In this document: positions 54,172 to 62,711 of the stretch, piece after piece
Numbering within the stretch: position 1 is the stretch's first letter
Layout of the letters: each line of letters opens with the position of its first letter
DNA from: Microbacteriaceae bacterium
GTDB lineage: Bacteria > Actinomycetota > Actinomycetes > Actinomycetales > Microbacteriaceae
Direction: 5' to 3'
DNA: 64,000 nucleotides
Assembly (NCBI GenBank): GCA_025352325.1
Contig: JANXTR010000050.1
Location: 1-64,000, forward strand
Made by a program: the position numbers and the translations under genes
The notes under the pieces: model-generated
Seen by the model: the letters and a program-made list of their open reading frames with translations, nothing else
Told to the model about the DNA's origin: nothing
Databases searched by the model: none

Positions 54172-55052
54172 TGTCGAGCGCCGTTCTCACCACACCGTCT
54201 GTCTCCCCCGCTCCGCTGGCGCGTCAACGTCGCCGCATCGACTGGGGCACGCCTCTGATCTACGTGGTCGCGCTCGCGATCGTGGGGATCACCGTCGTGC
54301 CCGTCGCCTACATCTGGGTGAGCGGATTCCGCACCACCGCCCAGCTGAACGACAACCCCTCCGCGTGGCCGAGTCCGTGGATCCTCACGAACTACGCCTC
54401 CGTGCTGAGCTCGCCGACTTTCTGGACCGAGGTGGCCAACAGCACGATCACGGCCATCGGCACGACCGTCGGCGTCGTGTTCCTCGGCGTGCTGGCCGCT
54501 TTCGTGATCGCGCGCTACGAGTTCCGGGGCCGCGACGCCCTGTACTCGCTGTTCACCGCGGGACTGCTGTTCCCGCTGACGGTGGCAGTGCTGCCGCTCT
54601 ACCTGATGCTGCGCGACCTCAACCTGCTGGGTACGCTCGCGGGCGTCATCATCCCGCAGATTGCGTTCGCGCTGCCGGTGACCATCATCATCCTGGTCCC
54701 GTTCCTGCGCGCCATCCCGGGCGAGCTGGAGGATGCCGCGTCCATCGACGGGACGAGCCGCTTCGGCTTCTTCTGGCGTATCGTGCTCCCCCTCTCCGGG
54801 CCCGGGCTCGTGACGGTCGGCGTGCTGGCGTTCGTCGGGAGCTGGAACGCGTTCCTCCTGCCGCTGCTCACCCTCGGAGATCCGAACAACTACACCCTGC
54901 CGTTGGGCGTGCAGTTCTTCTCGACGCAGTACTCGCAGGACACGGCGATGGTTCTCGCCTTCACGTCCCTCGCGATGCTGCCCGCGATCATTTTCTTCAC
55001 CATCGCCCAGCGCCAGATCGTCGGCGGCCTCACGGGCGCCGTGAAGGGCTGA
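54171..55052 (+). CDS. Sugar ABC transporter permease (MalG type)
   Basis: A 293-residue permease, partner of the preceding gene. ATG 54171 overlaps the previous stop by one base. Spans begin with PLIYVVALAIVGITVVPVAY, and the EAA loop reads GELEDAASIDGTSRFGFFWR. The GH3 gene follows after three bases, so import and hydrolysis are made from one transcript. Confidence 0.94.
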   Translation: MSSAVLTTPSVSPAPLARQRRRIDWGTPLIYVVALAIVGITVVPVAYIWVSGFRTTAQLNDNPSAWPSPWILTNYASVLSSPTFWTEVANSTITAIGTTVGVVFLGVLAAFVIARYEFRGRDALYSLFTAGLLFPLTVAVLPLYLMLRDLNLLGTLAGVIIPQIAFALPVTIIILVPFLRAIPGELEDAASIDGTSRFGFFWRIVLPLSGPGLVTVGVLAFVGSWNAFLLPLLTLGDPNNYTLPLGVQFFSTQYSQDTAMVLAFTSLAMLPAIIFFTIAQRQIVGGLTGAVKG

Positions 55053-55055
55053 GCC

Positions 55056-57446
55056 ATGACAAATATCGAGACCGAGCCCGTCGGGACGAGCCCGCGCTGG
55101 CGCGATCTGGCGGCGCCCGTCGGCGAGCGCGTCGAGGCACTGGTCGCCGCGATGACGCTCGACGAGAAGCTCGGGCAACTGGTCGGCGTATGGGTCGGGG
55201 CGTCGGCCGACGGCGGCGAGGTGGCTCCGCAGCAACACGAGATGAGCGACGACATCGACCTCGACGAGCTGCTGCCGAACGGGCTCGGGCAGTTGACGCG
55301 GCCGTTCGGAACGGCGCCGGTCGATCCGGCGCTCGGCGCCCTGTCGCTCGCGCGCGCCCAGGAGCGGGTGGCGAGCAGCAACCGCTTCGGCATCCCGGCG
55401 ATCGCGCACGAGGAGTGCCTGGCTGGCTTCGCCGCCTGGGGGGCGACCGCCTACCCCGTGCCGCTCTCCTGGGGGGCGACATTCGACCCGTCGCTCGTGC
55501 AGCGGATGGCAGAGCGCATCGGCGCCGACATGCGCTCCGTCGGCGTGCACCAGGGCCTCGCGCCGGTGCTCGACGTGGTGCGCGACGCACGCTGGGGGCG
55601 CGTCGAGGAGACCATCGGCGAGGACCCGTACCTGGTCGCCACCGTCGCCACCGCCTACGTGCGCGGCCTCGAATCCGCCGGCATCATCGCCACGCTCAAG
55701 CACTTCGTCGGCTATTCCGCCTCGCGGGCCGGCCGCAACCTCGCGCCGGTCTCCGTCGGTCAGCGTGAGCTCGCCGACGTGCTGCTCCCGCCCTTCGAGA
55801 TGGCCATCCGCGACGGCGGGGCGCGCTCGGTGATGAACTCGTACAGCGACATCGACGGGGTCCCCGCAGCAGCAGATCCGCGCCTCCTGACCACTCTGCT
55901 GCGCGACAGCTGGGGCTTCGAGGGCACCGTCGTCGCCGACTACTTCGCGATTGGATTCCTCAAGTCGCTCCACAAGATCGCCGGCACCTGGGGCGAGGCC
56001 GCCGTTGCCGCACTCACCGCGGGCATCGACGTCGAACTCCCGACCGTGAAGACCTACGGGCGCGCTCTCGCCGAACTGGTCGAGAGCGGCGCAATCGACG
56101 TCTCCTACGTCGACCGGGCGCTCCGTCGCGTGCTGCGGCAGAAGATTGACCTCGGCATGCTCGATCCCGACTGGTCGGCGACACCGCTCGCCCTGGCCGG
56201 CGCCGCCGCATCCGGGGCTGCTCTCGACGACCCCGCCGCCCTCCGCGGCTCGGTGGATCTCGACACCGCCGAGAACCGTGAGCTGGCGCGCGAGATCGCG
56301 GAGCGCGCGATCGTGCTGCTGCGCAACGACGGCGTGCTCCCGCTCGCCGCGCCGCGCCGCATCGCGCTGCTCGGGCCCAACGCCGACGACCCGTACGCCG
56401 TGCTGGGCTGCTACTCCTTTCCGAGTCACGTGGGGGTGCACCATCCGGAGATCGCGGCTGGCATCGAGCTGCCCACGTTGCTCGACGCGCTGCGGCTCGA
56501 GTTCCCGAGCAGCGAGATCGTGCACCTGCGCGGCACTTCGATCGACGGCGGCGAGCTCGACGGGATCACCGCGGCCGTCGAGGCGGCGCAGGGAGCGGAT
56601 GTCGCGATCCTCGCGCTCGGAGACCGGGCCGGGCTATTCGGGCGCGGCACCAGCGGCGAGGGCTGCGATGTCACCTCCCTCGCGTTGCCGGGGGCTCAGC
56701 AGGCACTGCTCGACGCGATCGTCGGTAGTGGAACGCCCACTGTCGTCACCCTGCTCGCCGGTCGGCCGTATGCGCTCGGCAATGCGGTGACCGACGCCGG
56801 GGCGATCGTGCAGACCTTCTTCCTCGGCGAGGAGGGCACCGGGGCTCTCGCCGGCGTGCTCAGCGGTCGGGTCAACCCCAGCGGGCGGCTGCCGGTCAGC
56901 GTGCCCGCCGACCCGGGCGCCCAGCCGTCGAGCTACCTGGCCTCTCCACTTGCCGAGAAGTCGGGCGTCTCGAACATCGATCCGACGCCCGCGTACTGGT
57001 TCGGGCACGGCCTGGGCTATAGCGAGTTCGCCTGGGAGGGGATGGAGGCCTCGGCCGTCGAGTTCGGCACCGAGGGGGACCGCGAGCTGACTCTCTCCCT
57101 TACGGTGACGAACATCGGGCAGCGCCACGGGGCCGACGTCGTGCAGCTCTACCTCCACGACCCGGTGGCGAGCGTGGTGCGCCCGACGCGTCGCCTGATC
57201 GGGTACGCGCGGGTCGACCTCACCGCGGGCGAGTCGACCCAAGTGTCGTTCGGCGTCTCCGCGGATCTCGCCTCCTTCACCGGGCGCGACGGGCGACGCA
57301 TTGTCGAGCCGGGCGAGCTGGTGTTCCAGTTCGGTCGCTCGGCGGGCGACATCGTCTTCGAGCAGTCGGCCGAGCTGCAGGGCCCGGTGCGGGCGGTGGA
57401 CCACAGCCGCGCGCTGGTCGCCGAAGTCGAGATCTTGCGCGGGTGA
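55056..57446 (+). CDS. GH3 glycoside hydrolase, probable beta-xylosidase
   Basis: A 796-residue cytoplasmic enzyme. The N-terminal barrel carries GRVEETIGEDPYLVATVA, the substrate-binding KHF in IATLKHFVGYS and the nucleophile Asp in GTVVADYFAIGFL. The second alpha/beta domain and a C-terminal fibronectin III-like domain (ADVVQLYLHDPVASVVRPTR) follow. Context (xylose importer, acetyl xylan esterase, xylAB) favours beta-xylosidase over beta-glucosidase. Confidence 0.92.
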   Translation: MTNIETEPVGTSPRWRDLAAPVGERVEALVAAMTLDEKLGQLVGVWVGASADGGEVAPQQHEMSDDIDLDELLPNGLGQLTRPFGTAPVDPALGALSLARAQERVASSNRFGIPAIAHEECLAGFAAWGATAYPVPLSWGATFDPSLVQRMAERIGADMRSVGVHQGLAPVLDVVRDARWGRVEETIGEDPYLVATVATAYVRGLESAGIIATLKHFVGYSASRAGRNLAPVSVGQRELADVLLPPFEMAIRDGGARSVMNSYSDIDGVPAAADPRLLTTLLRDSWGFEGTVVADYFAIGFLKSLHKIAGTWGEAAVAALTAGIDVELPTVKTYGRALAELVESGAIDVSYVDRALRRVLRQKIDLGMLDPDWSATPLALAGAAASGAALDDPAALRGSVDLDTAENRELAREIAERAIVLLRNDGVLPLAAPRRIALLGPNADDPYAVLGCYSFPSHVGVHHPEIAAGIELPTLLDALRLEFPSSEIVHLRGTSIDGGELDGITAAVEAAQGADVAILALGDRAGLFGRGTSGEGCDVTSLALPGAQQALLDAIVGSGTPTVVTLLAGRPYALGNAVTDAGAIVQTFFLGEEGTGALAGVLSGRVNPSGRLPVSVPADPGAQPSSYLASPLAEKSGVSNIDPTPAYWFGHGLGYSEFAWEGMEASAVEFGTEGDRELTLSLTVTNIGQRHGADVVQLYLHDPVASVVRPTRRLIGYARVDLTAGESTQVSFGVSADLASFTGRDGRRIVEPGELVFQFGRSAGDIVFEQSAELQGPVRAVDHSRALVAEVEILRG

Positions 57447-57467
57447 CGCTGCGGAGCCCCCGTACCG

Positions 57468-58496
57468 TCATCCGGTGGGTGGCGGTGCCGTGCTCTCGCG
57501 GACGACCAGGCTCGTGGCGAGGTCCATGCGCGGCACCGAATCGAGCGGTGCCTGACTCATCCGGATGACGAGGCGCGAGGCCTCCTCCGCCATCTGCTTC
57601 AGCGGCTGATGCACGGTCGTGAGCGTGGGACTCACCCACTTCGCGAGCGGGATGTCGTCGTACCCGACCACCGAGAAGTCGTCGGGCACCCGCAGGCCGA
57701 GGCCGCGCGCCGCGTCGAGCACGCCGAGAGCCTGCAGGTCGCTACCGGCGAAGATTGCGGTGGGGCGGTCGGCGGAGGCCAGCAGCTCGCGGCCGTTCAC
57801 GCTGCCACCCTCGATGTGGAAGTTGCCGTAGCGCACCCAGTCGGGCCGGATGCTGAGCCCGGCCGAGGTCATCGCCGAGCGGTAGCCGTCGAGGCGGGCG
57901 TGCGAGCACATCATGTCCTCCGGCCCGCTGATGGCGGCGATCCGGGTGTGACCGAGCTCGATGAGGTGCCGGGTGGCGAGCAGGCCGCCCGACCAGTTGG
58001 CGGAGCCGACCGATGGCACGTCGGGCGAGGGATCCCCCGCCGGGTCGATGATCACGAACGGGATGGCGCGGGCGCGCAGCCGTTCGCGGTACTCGGGCGG
58101 CAGATCCGAGAAGACGAGCACCACGCCGACCGGGCGGCGGCGCATCACGCTCTCGATCCACTCCGGCCCCGGGGCGTGACGGGAGCCGCTCTGGGTGAGC
58201 ACGACGCTCATGCCGTGCTCGGACGCGACATCCTCGACGCCGCGGATGATCTCCATCGACCAGGCCGCTTCGAGCTCGTGGAAGACCAGCTCGATCAGCC
58301 GCGCGCGGGTCTGGCCGGCGTTGCGACGCAGGTAGCCGTGCTCGGCCAGCAGCGCCTCGACCCGAGCCCGGGTCGAGCTCGACACGTCGCTGCGGCCGTT
58401 GAGCACCTTCGAGATGGTCGACAGGGAGACGCCGGCCTCCTCCGCGACGCCGGAGAGGGTCGCACGAGCGTTGTCGGAGTGGGCCATTCCGGTCAC
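57468..58496 (-). CDS. LacI-family regulator beside xylA (probable xylose repressor)
   Basis: A 342-residue repressor with HTH text [20 protein letters not shown] and a hinge region ([20 protein letters not shown]). GTG 58496 is given; ATG 58487 ([13 protein letters not shown]) is a plausible alternative and neither has a clear ribosome site. It is divergent from xylA with a TCGAAACTATCGA site between them, and that motif recurs before the xylose-type ABC operon. The effector is presumably xylose. Confidence 0.92.
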   Translation of the reverse strand: MTGMAHSDNARATLSGVAEEAGVSLSTISKVLNGRSDVSSSTRARVEALLAEHGYLRRNAGQTRARLIELVFHELEAAWSMEIIRGVEDVASEHGMSVVLTQSGSRHAPGPEWIESVMRRRPVGVVLVFSDLPPEYRERLRARAIPFVIIDPAGDPSPDVPSVGSANWSGGLLATRHLIELGHTRIAAISGPEDMMCSHARLDGYRSAMTSAGLSIRPDWVRYGNFHIEGGSVNGRELLASADRPTAIFAGSDLQALGVLDAARGLGLRVPDDFSVVGYDDIPLAKWVSPTLTTVHQPLKQMAEEASRLVIRMSQAPLDSVPRMDLATSLVVRESTAPPPTG

Positions 58497-58520
58497 TGTA
58501 CGCGGTTGCGGAGCGAGACG

Positions 58521-58533
58521 TCGAAACTATCGA
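58521..58533. promoter_or_regulatory. Operator-like site between LacI regulator and xylA
   Basis: TCGAAACTATCGA, one base different from 51873-51885. It lies 25 bp from the regulator start and 15 bp upstream of the xylA -35 box, so it could affect both genes. Confidence 0.65.
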
Positions 58534-58547
58534 ATCGGGACCGGCCC

Positions 58548-58576
58548 TTGTCTCCCGCGCACACTCGCCGTAATAT
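58548..58576 (+). promoter_or_regulatory. xylA promoter
   Basis: TTGTCT (58548-58553) and TAATAT (58571-58576) with a 17-bp spacer. Transcription would begin near 58583, about 38 bases before GTG 58621. Confidence 0.72.
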
Positions 58577-58620
58577 GTTGTGCGAACCAACAATCAATGA
58601 CGACTGAAAGAAGCACCATC

Positions 58621-59814
58621 GTGGTCACTCCCACCCCGACCCCCGCCGACAAGTTCTCCTTCGGCCTCTGGACCATCGGCTACAACGGCGCAGACCCGTT
58701 CGGCGGCCCCACTCGCGCGCCCATGGACATCGTCCACGTGGTCGAAAAGCTCAAAGAGGTCGGCGCATACGGCCTGACCTTCCACGACGACGACCTGTTC
58801 GCCTTCGGCTCCTCGGACGCCGACCGCCAGAAGCAGATCGACCGACTCAAGGGCGCCCTCGCCGACACCGGCCTCATCGTCCCGATGGTCACGACCAACC
58901 TCTTCAGCGCACCGGTGTTCAAAGACGGCGGCTTCACCTCAAACGACCGCGACGTGCGTCGCTTCGCGCTGCGCAAGGCCCTCCGTCAGCTCGACCTCGG
59001 CGCCGAGCTCGGGGCCAAGACCTTCGTCATGTGGGGCGGCCGCGAGGGTGCCGAGTACGACGCCGCGAAAGACATCCGGATGGCGCTCGAGCGCTACCGC
59101 GAGGGCGTCAACATGTTCGCCCAGTACGTCACCGACAAGGGTTACGACATCCGGTTCGCCATCGAGCCGAAGCCGAACGAGCCGCGTGGCGACATCCTGC
59201 TGCCGACGCTCGGACACGCCATCGCGTTCATCTCGACCCTCGAGAAGCCGGACATGTTCGGCATCAACCCCGAGGTCGGCCACGAGCAGATGGCGGGGCT
59301 CAACTTCGCATCCGGCATCGCGCAGGCGCTGTACCAGGGCAAGCTCTTCCACATCGACCTGAACGGACAGCGCGGCATCAAATACGACCAGGACCTCGTT
59401 TTCGGTCACGGCGACCTGTACAACGCGTTCGCCCTCGTCGACCTGCTCGAAAACGGCGGCCCGAACGGCGGCCAGGCCTACGACGGCCCGCGTCACTTCG
59501 ACTACAAGCCCTCGCGCACCGAGGACGAGACCGGCGTCTGGGACTCCGCTCGCGCCAACATCGCGAACTACCTGATGCTCAAGGAGCGCGCCGCCGCCTT
59601 CCGCGCCGACCCCGAGGTGCAGGAGGCTCTCGCTGCCTCGCAGGTCGACGGCCTGTCGGTGCCCACGCTCGCCGAGGGCGAGAGCTACGAAAACCTCCTC
59701 GCCGACCGTTCGGCGTTCGAGGACTTCGACGTGAACCCGTACTACAACGGCAAGGGCTTCGGCTTCGTGCGCCTGCAGCAGCTGGCGACCGAGCACCTGC
59801 TCGGCGCTCGCTAG
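58621..59814 (+). CDS. xylA: Xylose isomerase
   Basis: A 397-residue class I xylose isomerase converting D-xylose to D-xylulose with two divalent metals. GTG 58621 with GAAAG upstream is preferred; ATG 58597 would add eight residues. Catalytic elements are visible: [10 protein letters not shown] (ring-opening His and Asp), [13 protein letters not shown] (metal Glu and Lys), [11 protein letters not shown] and [17 protein letters not shown] (metal Asp set). xylB follows after 51 bp. Confidence 0.98.
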   Translation: MVTPTPTPADKFSFGLWTIGYNGADPFGGPTRAPMDIVHVVEKLKEVGAYGLTFHDDDLFAFGSSDADRQKQIDRLKGALADTGLIVPMVTTNLFSAPVFKDGGFTSNDRDVRRFALRKALRQLDLGAELGAKTFVMWGGREGAEYDAAKDIRMALERYREGVNMFAQYVTDKGYDIRFAIEPKPNEPRGDILLPTLGHAIAFISTLEKPDMFGINPEVGHEQMAGLNFASGIAQALYQGKLFHIDLNGQRGIKYDQDLVFGHGDLYNAFALVDLLENGGPNGGQAYDGPRHFDYKPSRTEDETGVWDSARANIANYLMLKERAAAFRADPEVQEALAASQVDGLSVPTLAEGESYENLLADRSAFEDFDVNPYYNGKGFGFVRLQQLATEHLLGAR

Positions 59815-59865
59815 TCGCTCGCGGCTGAGCCCCGATGGCGCCGACAACAAACTGAAGGAAGTCGA

Positions 59866-61281
59866 ATGACACTGGTCGCCGGCGTCGACTCGTCGACGCA
59901 GAGTTGCAAGGTCGTGATCCGCGACGCCGACACCGGCGCCGTGGTGCGCACGGGGCGCGCCACGCATCCGACGGGCACCGAGGTGCCTCCGGATGCGTGG
60001 TGGGCCGCGTTGCTCGCGGCTGTCTCCGATGCGGGCGGGCTCGACGACGTCGCGGCCCTCTCGATCGGAGGCCAGCAGCACGGCATGGTCGTCCTGGATG
60101 CGGGAGGACGCGTCATCCGCGACGCCCTGCTCTGGAATGACACCCGCTCGGGCCCTGCCGCCGCCCAGCTGATCACCGAGTTCGGCGCGGCCGAACTGGC
60201 CGCGCGCACCGGACTCGTGCCGGTCGCGAGCTTTACGATCACCAAGCTGCGGTGGCTGCGCGACGCCGAACCCGAAAACGCGGCCCGCGTGGCCGCCGTC
60301 GCGCTCCCCCACGACTGGCTGACCTGGCGGCTCCGCGGCTATGGTCCCGCGGGCGAGAGCGCCCTGGGGCCGGTGCTCGACGACCTCACAACCGATCGCT
60401 CGGACGCGAGCGGCACGGGCTACTGGTCACCGGCGAGCGGCGAGTACGACCGCGAGCTGCTGGTCGCCGGCCTCGGGCACGAGGCTGTGCTGCCCCGCGT
60501 CCTCGACGCGCACGACTCCCCGGGGGTGTCGGTCGCGCATTCCGGCATTCCCGCGGGACTGGTGCTGGGGGCGGGCGCCGGCGACAACGCGGCGGCCGGT
60601 CTAGGACTCGATGCCCGCAGCGGCGACGTGGTGGTCTCGATCGGGACCAGCGGCACTGTCTTCGCCGTCACCGACGCTCCGACCGTCGACCCGAGCGGCT
60701 CGGTCGCCGGATTTGCGGATGCCGGGGGGGCCTTCCTGCCCCTGGTCGCCACCTTGAACGCCGCCCGCATCCTCGACGCCGTCGCCCGCCTGCTCGCCGT
60801 GGACCACGACGAGTTGGGCCGCCTCGCTCTCGCCGCCGAGCCCGGCGCCGACGGACTCGTACTGCAGCCCTACTTCGAGGGCGAGCGCACCCCCAACCTG
60901 CCGGGTGCCACCGCCACCCTGTTCGGCCTGACCCTTGCGTCCACCACCCGTGAGGGCCTCGCCCGGGCCGCCATCGAGGGGATGCTGTGCGCTCTCGCCG
61001 ACGGACTGGACGCCATCGAGCGGCTGGGTGTCACGGCGTCGCGCGTGCTGATCATCGGCGGGGCGGCTCAGAACCCAGCCGTTGCCGCAATCGCCGCCCA
61101 GGTGTTCCCGGTGCCGGTGGAGGTGCCGGAGCCCGGCGAGTACGTCGCGCTCGGCGCCGCCGCGCAGGCTGCCTGGGCGCTGACCGGCGTGCGGCCGTCG
61201 TGGCCCGTGGCCGTGACCTCGAGCCCCGCGCGCGACGCGCGCCCGGTCATCCGCGCGCAGTACGCCGCGCACGCGCTCTAG
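59866..61281 (+). CDS. xylB: Xylulokinase
   Basis: A 471-residue FGGY-family kinase forming D-xylulose 5-phosphate. The N-terminal [14 protein letters not shown] phosphate loop, [33 protein letters not shown] and the C-terminal [10 protein letters not shown] adenosine block are present. A GAAGG ribosome site precedes ATG 59866. It joins the importer and xylA to the pentose phosphate pathway. Confidence 0.97.
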   Translation: MTLVAGVDSSTQSCKVVIRDADTGAVVRTGRATHPTGTEVPPDAWWAALLAAVSDAGGLDDVAALSIGGQQHGMVVLDAGGRVIRDALLWNDTRSGPAAAQLITEFGAAELAARTGLVPVASFTITKLRWLRDAEPENAARVAAVALPHDWLTWRLRGYGPAGESALGPVLDDLTTDRSDASGTGYWSPASGEYDRELLVAGLGHEAVLPRVLDAHDSPGVSVAHSGIPAGLVLGAGAGDNAAAGLGLDARSGDVVVSIGTSGTVFAVTDAPTVDPSGSVAGFADAGGAFLPLVATLNAARILDAVARLLAVDHDELGRLALAAEPGADGLVLQPYFEGERTPNLPGATATLFGLTLASTTREGLARAAIEGMLCALADGLDAIERLGVTASRVLIIGGAAQNPAVAAIAAQVFPVPVEVPEPGEYVALGAAAQAAWALTGVRPSWPVAVTSSPARDARPVIRAQYAAHAL

Positions 61282-61355
61282 ACAGCGGAATGCCCCGGCC
61301 GGTCGAGCAGGCCGATGGCCGTATCGAGACCGACCGAGCGAACACGCACTGGGGC

Positions 61356-62300
61356 TTAGCCGAGGGTCGCGAAGGCTCGCACCGGGAAGGTGCCGAATCC
61401 CTCCACCGCGGGAGGAGCCGCCGTGAAACGGGCGCCGCTCGGCGGCAGGGCGTCAAGGTTCGTCAGATGTTCGACGACGTGGATGCCGGCCGCCAGCAGA
61501 CCGGTGTGCGCCGGCCGTTCGCCCCCCGACTCCGTGTCGTCGATGTTGAGCGAGTCGATGCCGACCAGTGTCACGCCCTGGCGGATGAGCTCGGCCACCC
61601 CGGCCGCGCCGAGGAAGGGCGCGCCGTGCGCATACTCCGCGGTGCCGAACAGGCGACTCCATCCGGTATCGAGCATCACGGCGGCTCCGCGGAGGTCGCG
61701 ATCGAAGAAGACGCTCGCCGGGATTTCCCTGCCCTCCGGGGCCCCCGACGATACATCCCTCAGATGGAATACTTCTGTCGGGAGGTCGACCAACGTCGCC
61801 AGATCGAGCCCGGCGAGGTCGGCTCCATCCTCGTAGCGGTGGAATGGACTGTCGAGATAGGTGCCGGTGTTGCCGATCATCGTGATGTTGTCCATCGCGA
61901 ACTGGGTGCCGGGGGCATAGTGCGAGATCGAGTCCTCGCGGGTCAGGTGCGGCGTGAAGACCGGAGCGGGCAGGCCCGGGTAGGTGATCAGACCTTCGCG
62001 GATCACGTGGCTGAGGTCGATGACGCGGCGGGCAGGCACGGCGATGCCGGTCACGGCATCGGTCTCGACCCCCCGGGAACCGCGGTGCGTCTCCTCGACG
62101 ATTTCGAGACTGTCGAGCCGCACCGAGCCCACCAGGGCGAGCCCGAGGTGGTGCACGAAAAGCCGGGCGACCTCCGCCTCGTCGAGGTCGCCGGCCGGAA
62201 CATCCAGTCGGAAACGCTCGGCGCTCAACCCTCCCCCGTTGGCGAACTCAACGCGGGCATCAAAGTGGGCGCGGTACTGGGGGCTCGGCACGATGCTCAT
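61356..62300 (-). CDS. Cyclase-family (kynurenine-formamidase-like) metal hydrolase
   Basis: A 314-residue protein from ATG 62300. The cyclase fold motif appears as GNTGTYLDSPFHRYEDG where most relatives have HxGTHxDxPxH: the first His is Asn and the middle His is Tyr, while Asp and the last His remain. AVMLDTGWSRLFGT and IDSLNIDDTESGG are further family blocks. This variant may bind metal differently. It is convergent with xylB. Substrate is unknown. Confidence 0.85.
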   Translation of the reverse strand: MSIVPSPQYRAHFDARVEFANGGGLSAERFRLDVPAGDLDEAEVARLFVHHLGLALVGSVRLDSLEIVEETHRGSRGVETDAVTGIAVPARRVIDLSHVIREGLITYPGLPAPVFTPHLTREDSISHYAPGTQFAMDNITMIGNTGTYLDSPFHRYEDGADLAGLDLATLVDLPTEVFHLRDVSSGAPEGREIPASVFFDRDLRGAAVMLDTGWSRLFGTAEYAHGAPFLGAAGVAELIRQGVTLVGIDSLNIDDTESGGERPAHTGLLAAGIHVVEHLTNLDALPPSGARFTAAPPAVEGFGTFPVRAFATLG

Positions 62301-62397
62301 CGTCCCATCATGGCAGTGGCAGGAACGGGCATAACTTCCCGTTCCTGCCACACCGCGTGGGGTTCACGCCAGCGTCGTCCGGCGGGTCACGCCCCGC

Positions 62398-62711
62398 TCA
62401 GGTCGTAAAGCGTCACGCCGTCGACCGTGGTGGCGGCGTAGTTCGCGGCGTCGGAGGAGCCGTAGAAGAACGCCTCCCAGTTTGCCGAGCCGGCCTGCGC
62501 GGCCACCGAGTAGAAGAAGTTCGCCCAGCCGCTGGCGGAGAGATCCCAGAGGTACAGGAGGCTGCGATGGCGCGCAGGCGCAGGAGCACCGGACGCTCCC
62601 AGACTGCCGAGTCGGCGCGGCCGCGGACGACCCAGCGGGCTGCGGCGCCGAGCTTCGCGCCGATGCCGGTGTGCTGTCGTCCGGGGAGGATGTCGGGGTG
62701 GTGGTGGCCAT
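62398..62711 (-). pseudogene. Remnant of a GT39/ArnT-like membrane glycosyltransferase
   Basis: From ATG 62711 three successive frames give MATTTPTSSPDDSTPASARS, then WVVRGRADSAVWERPVLLRL, then LYLWDLSASGWANFFYSVAA, typical of the N-terminus of this family. After AFFYGSSDAAN the sequence passes directly to YAATTVDGVTLYDLSGA, which resembles the C-terminal end of the same proteins, then stops at 62398. Two frameshifts and a deletion of the catalytic and membrane body are implied. The start overlaps the GT2-GtrA stop by one base. Confidence 0.72.

Noticed and set aside
54111-56525. 804-codon open frame on the minus strand across the permease and GH3 genes
   Set aside because: It is antisense to two clear genes; long antisense frames are expected at this GC content and the translation is Arg/His/Asp-rich without domains.
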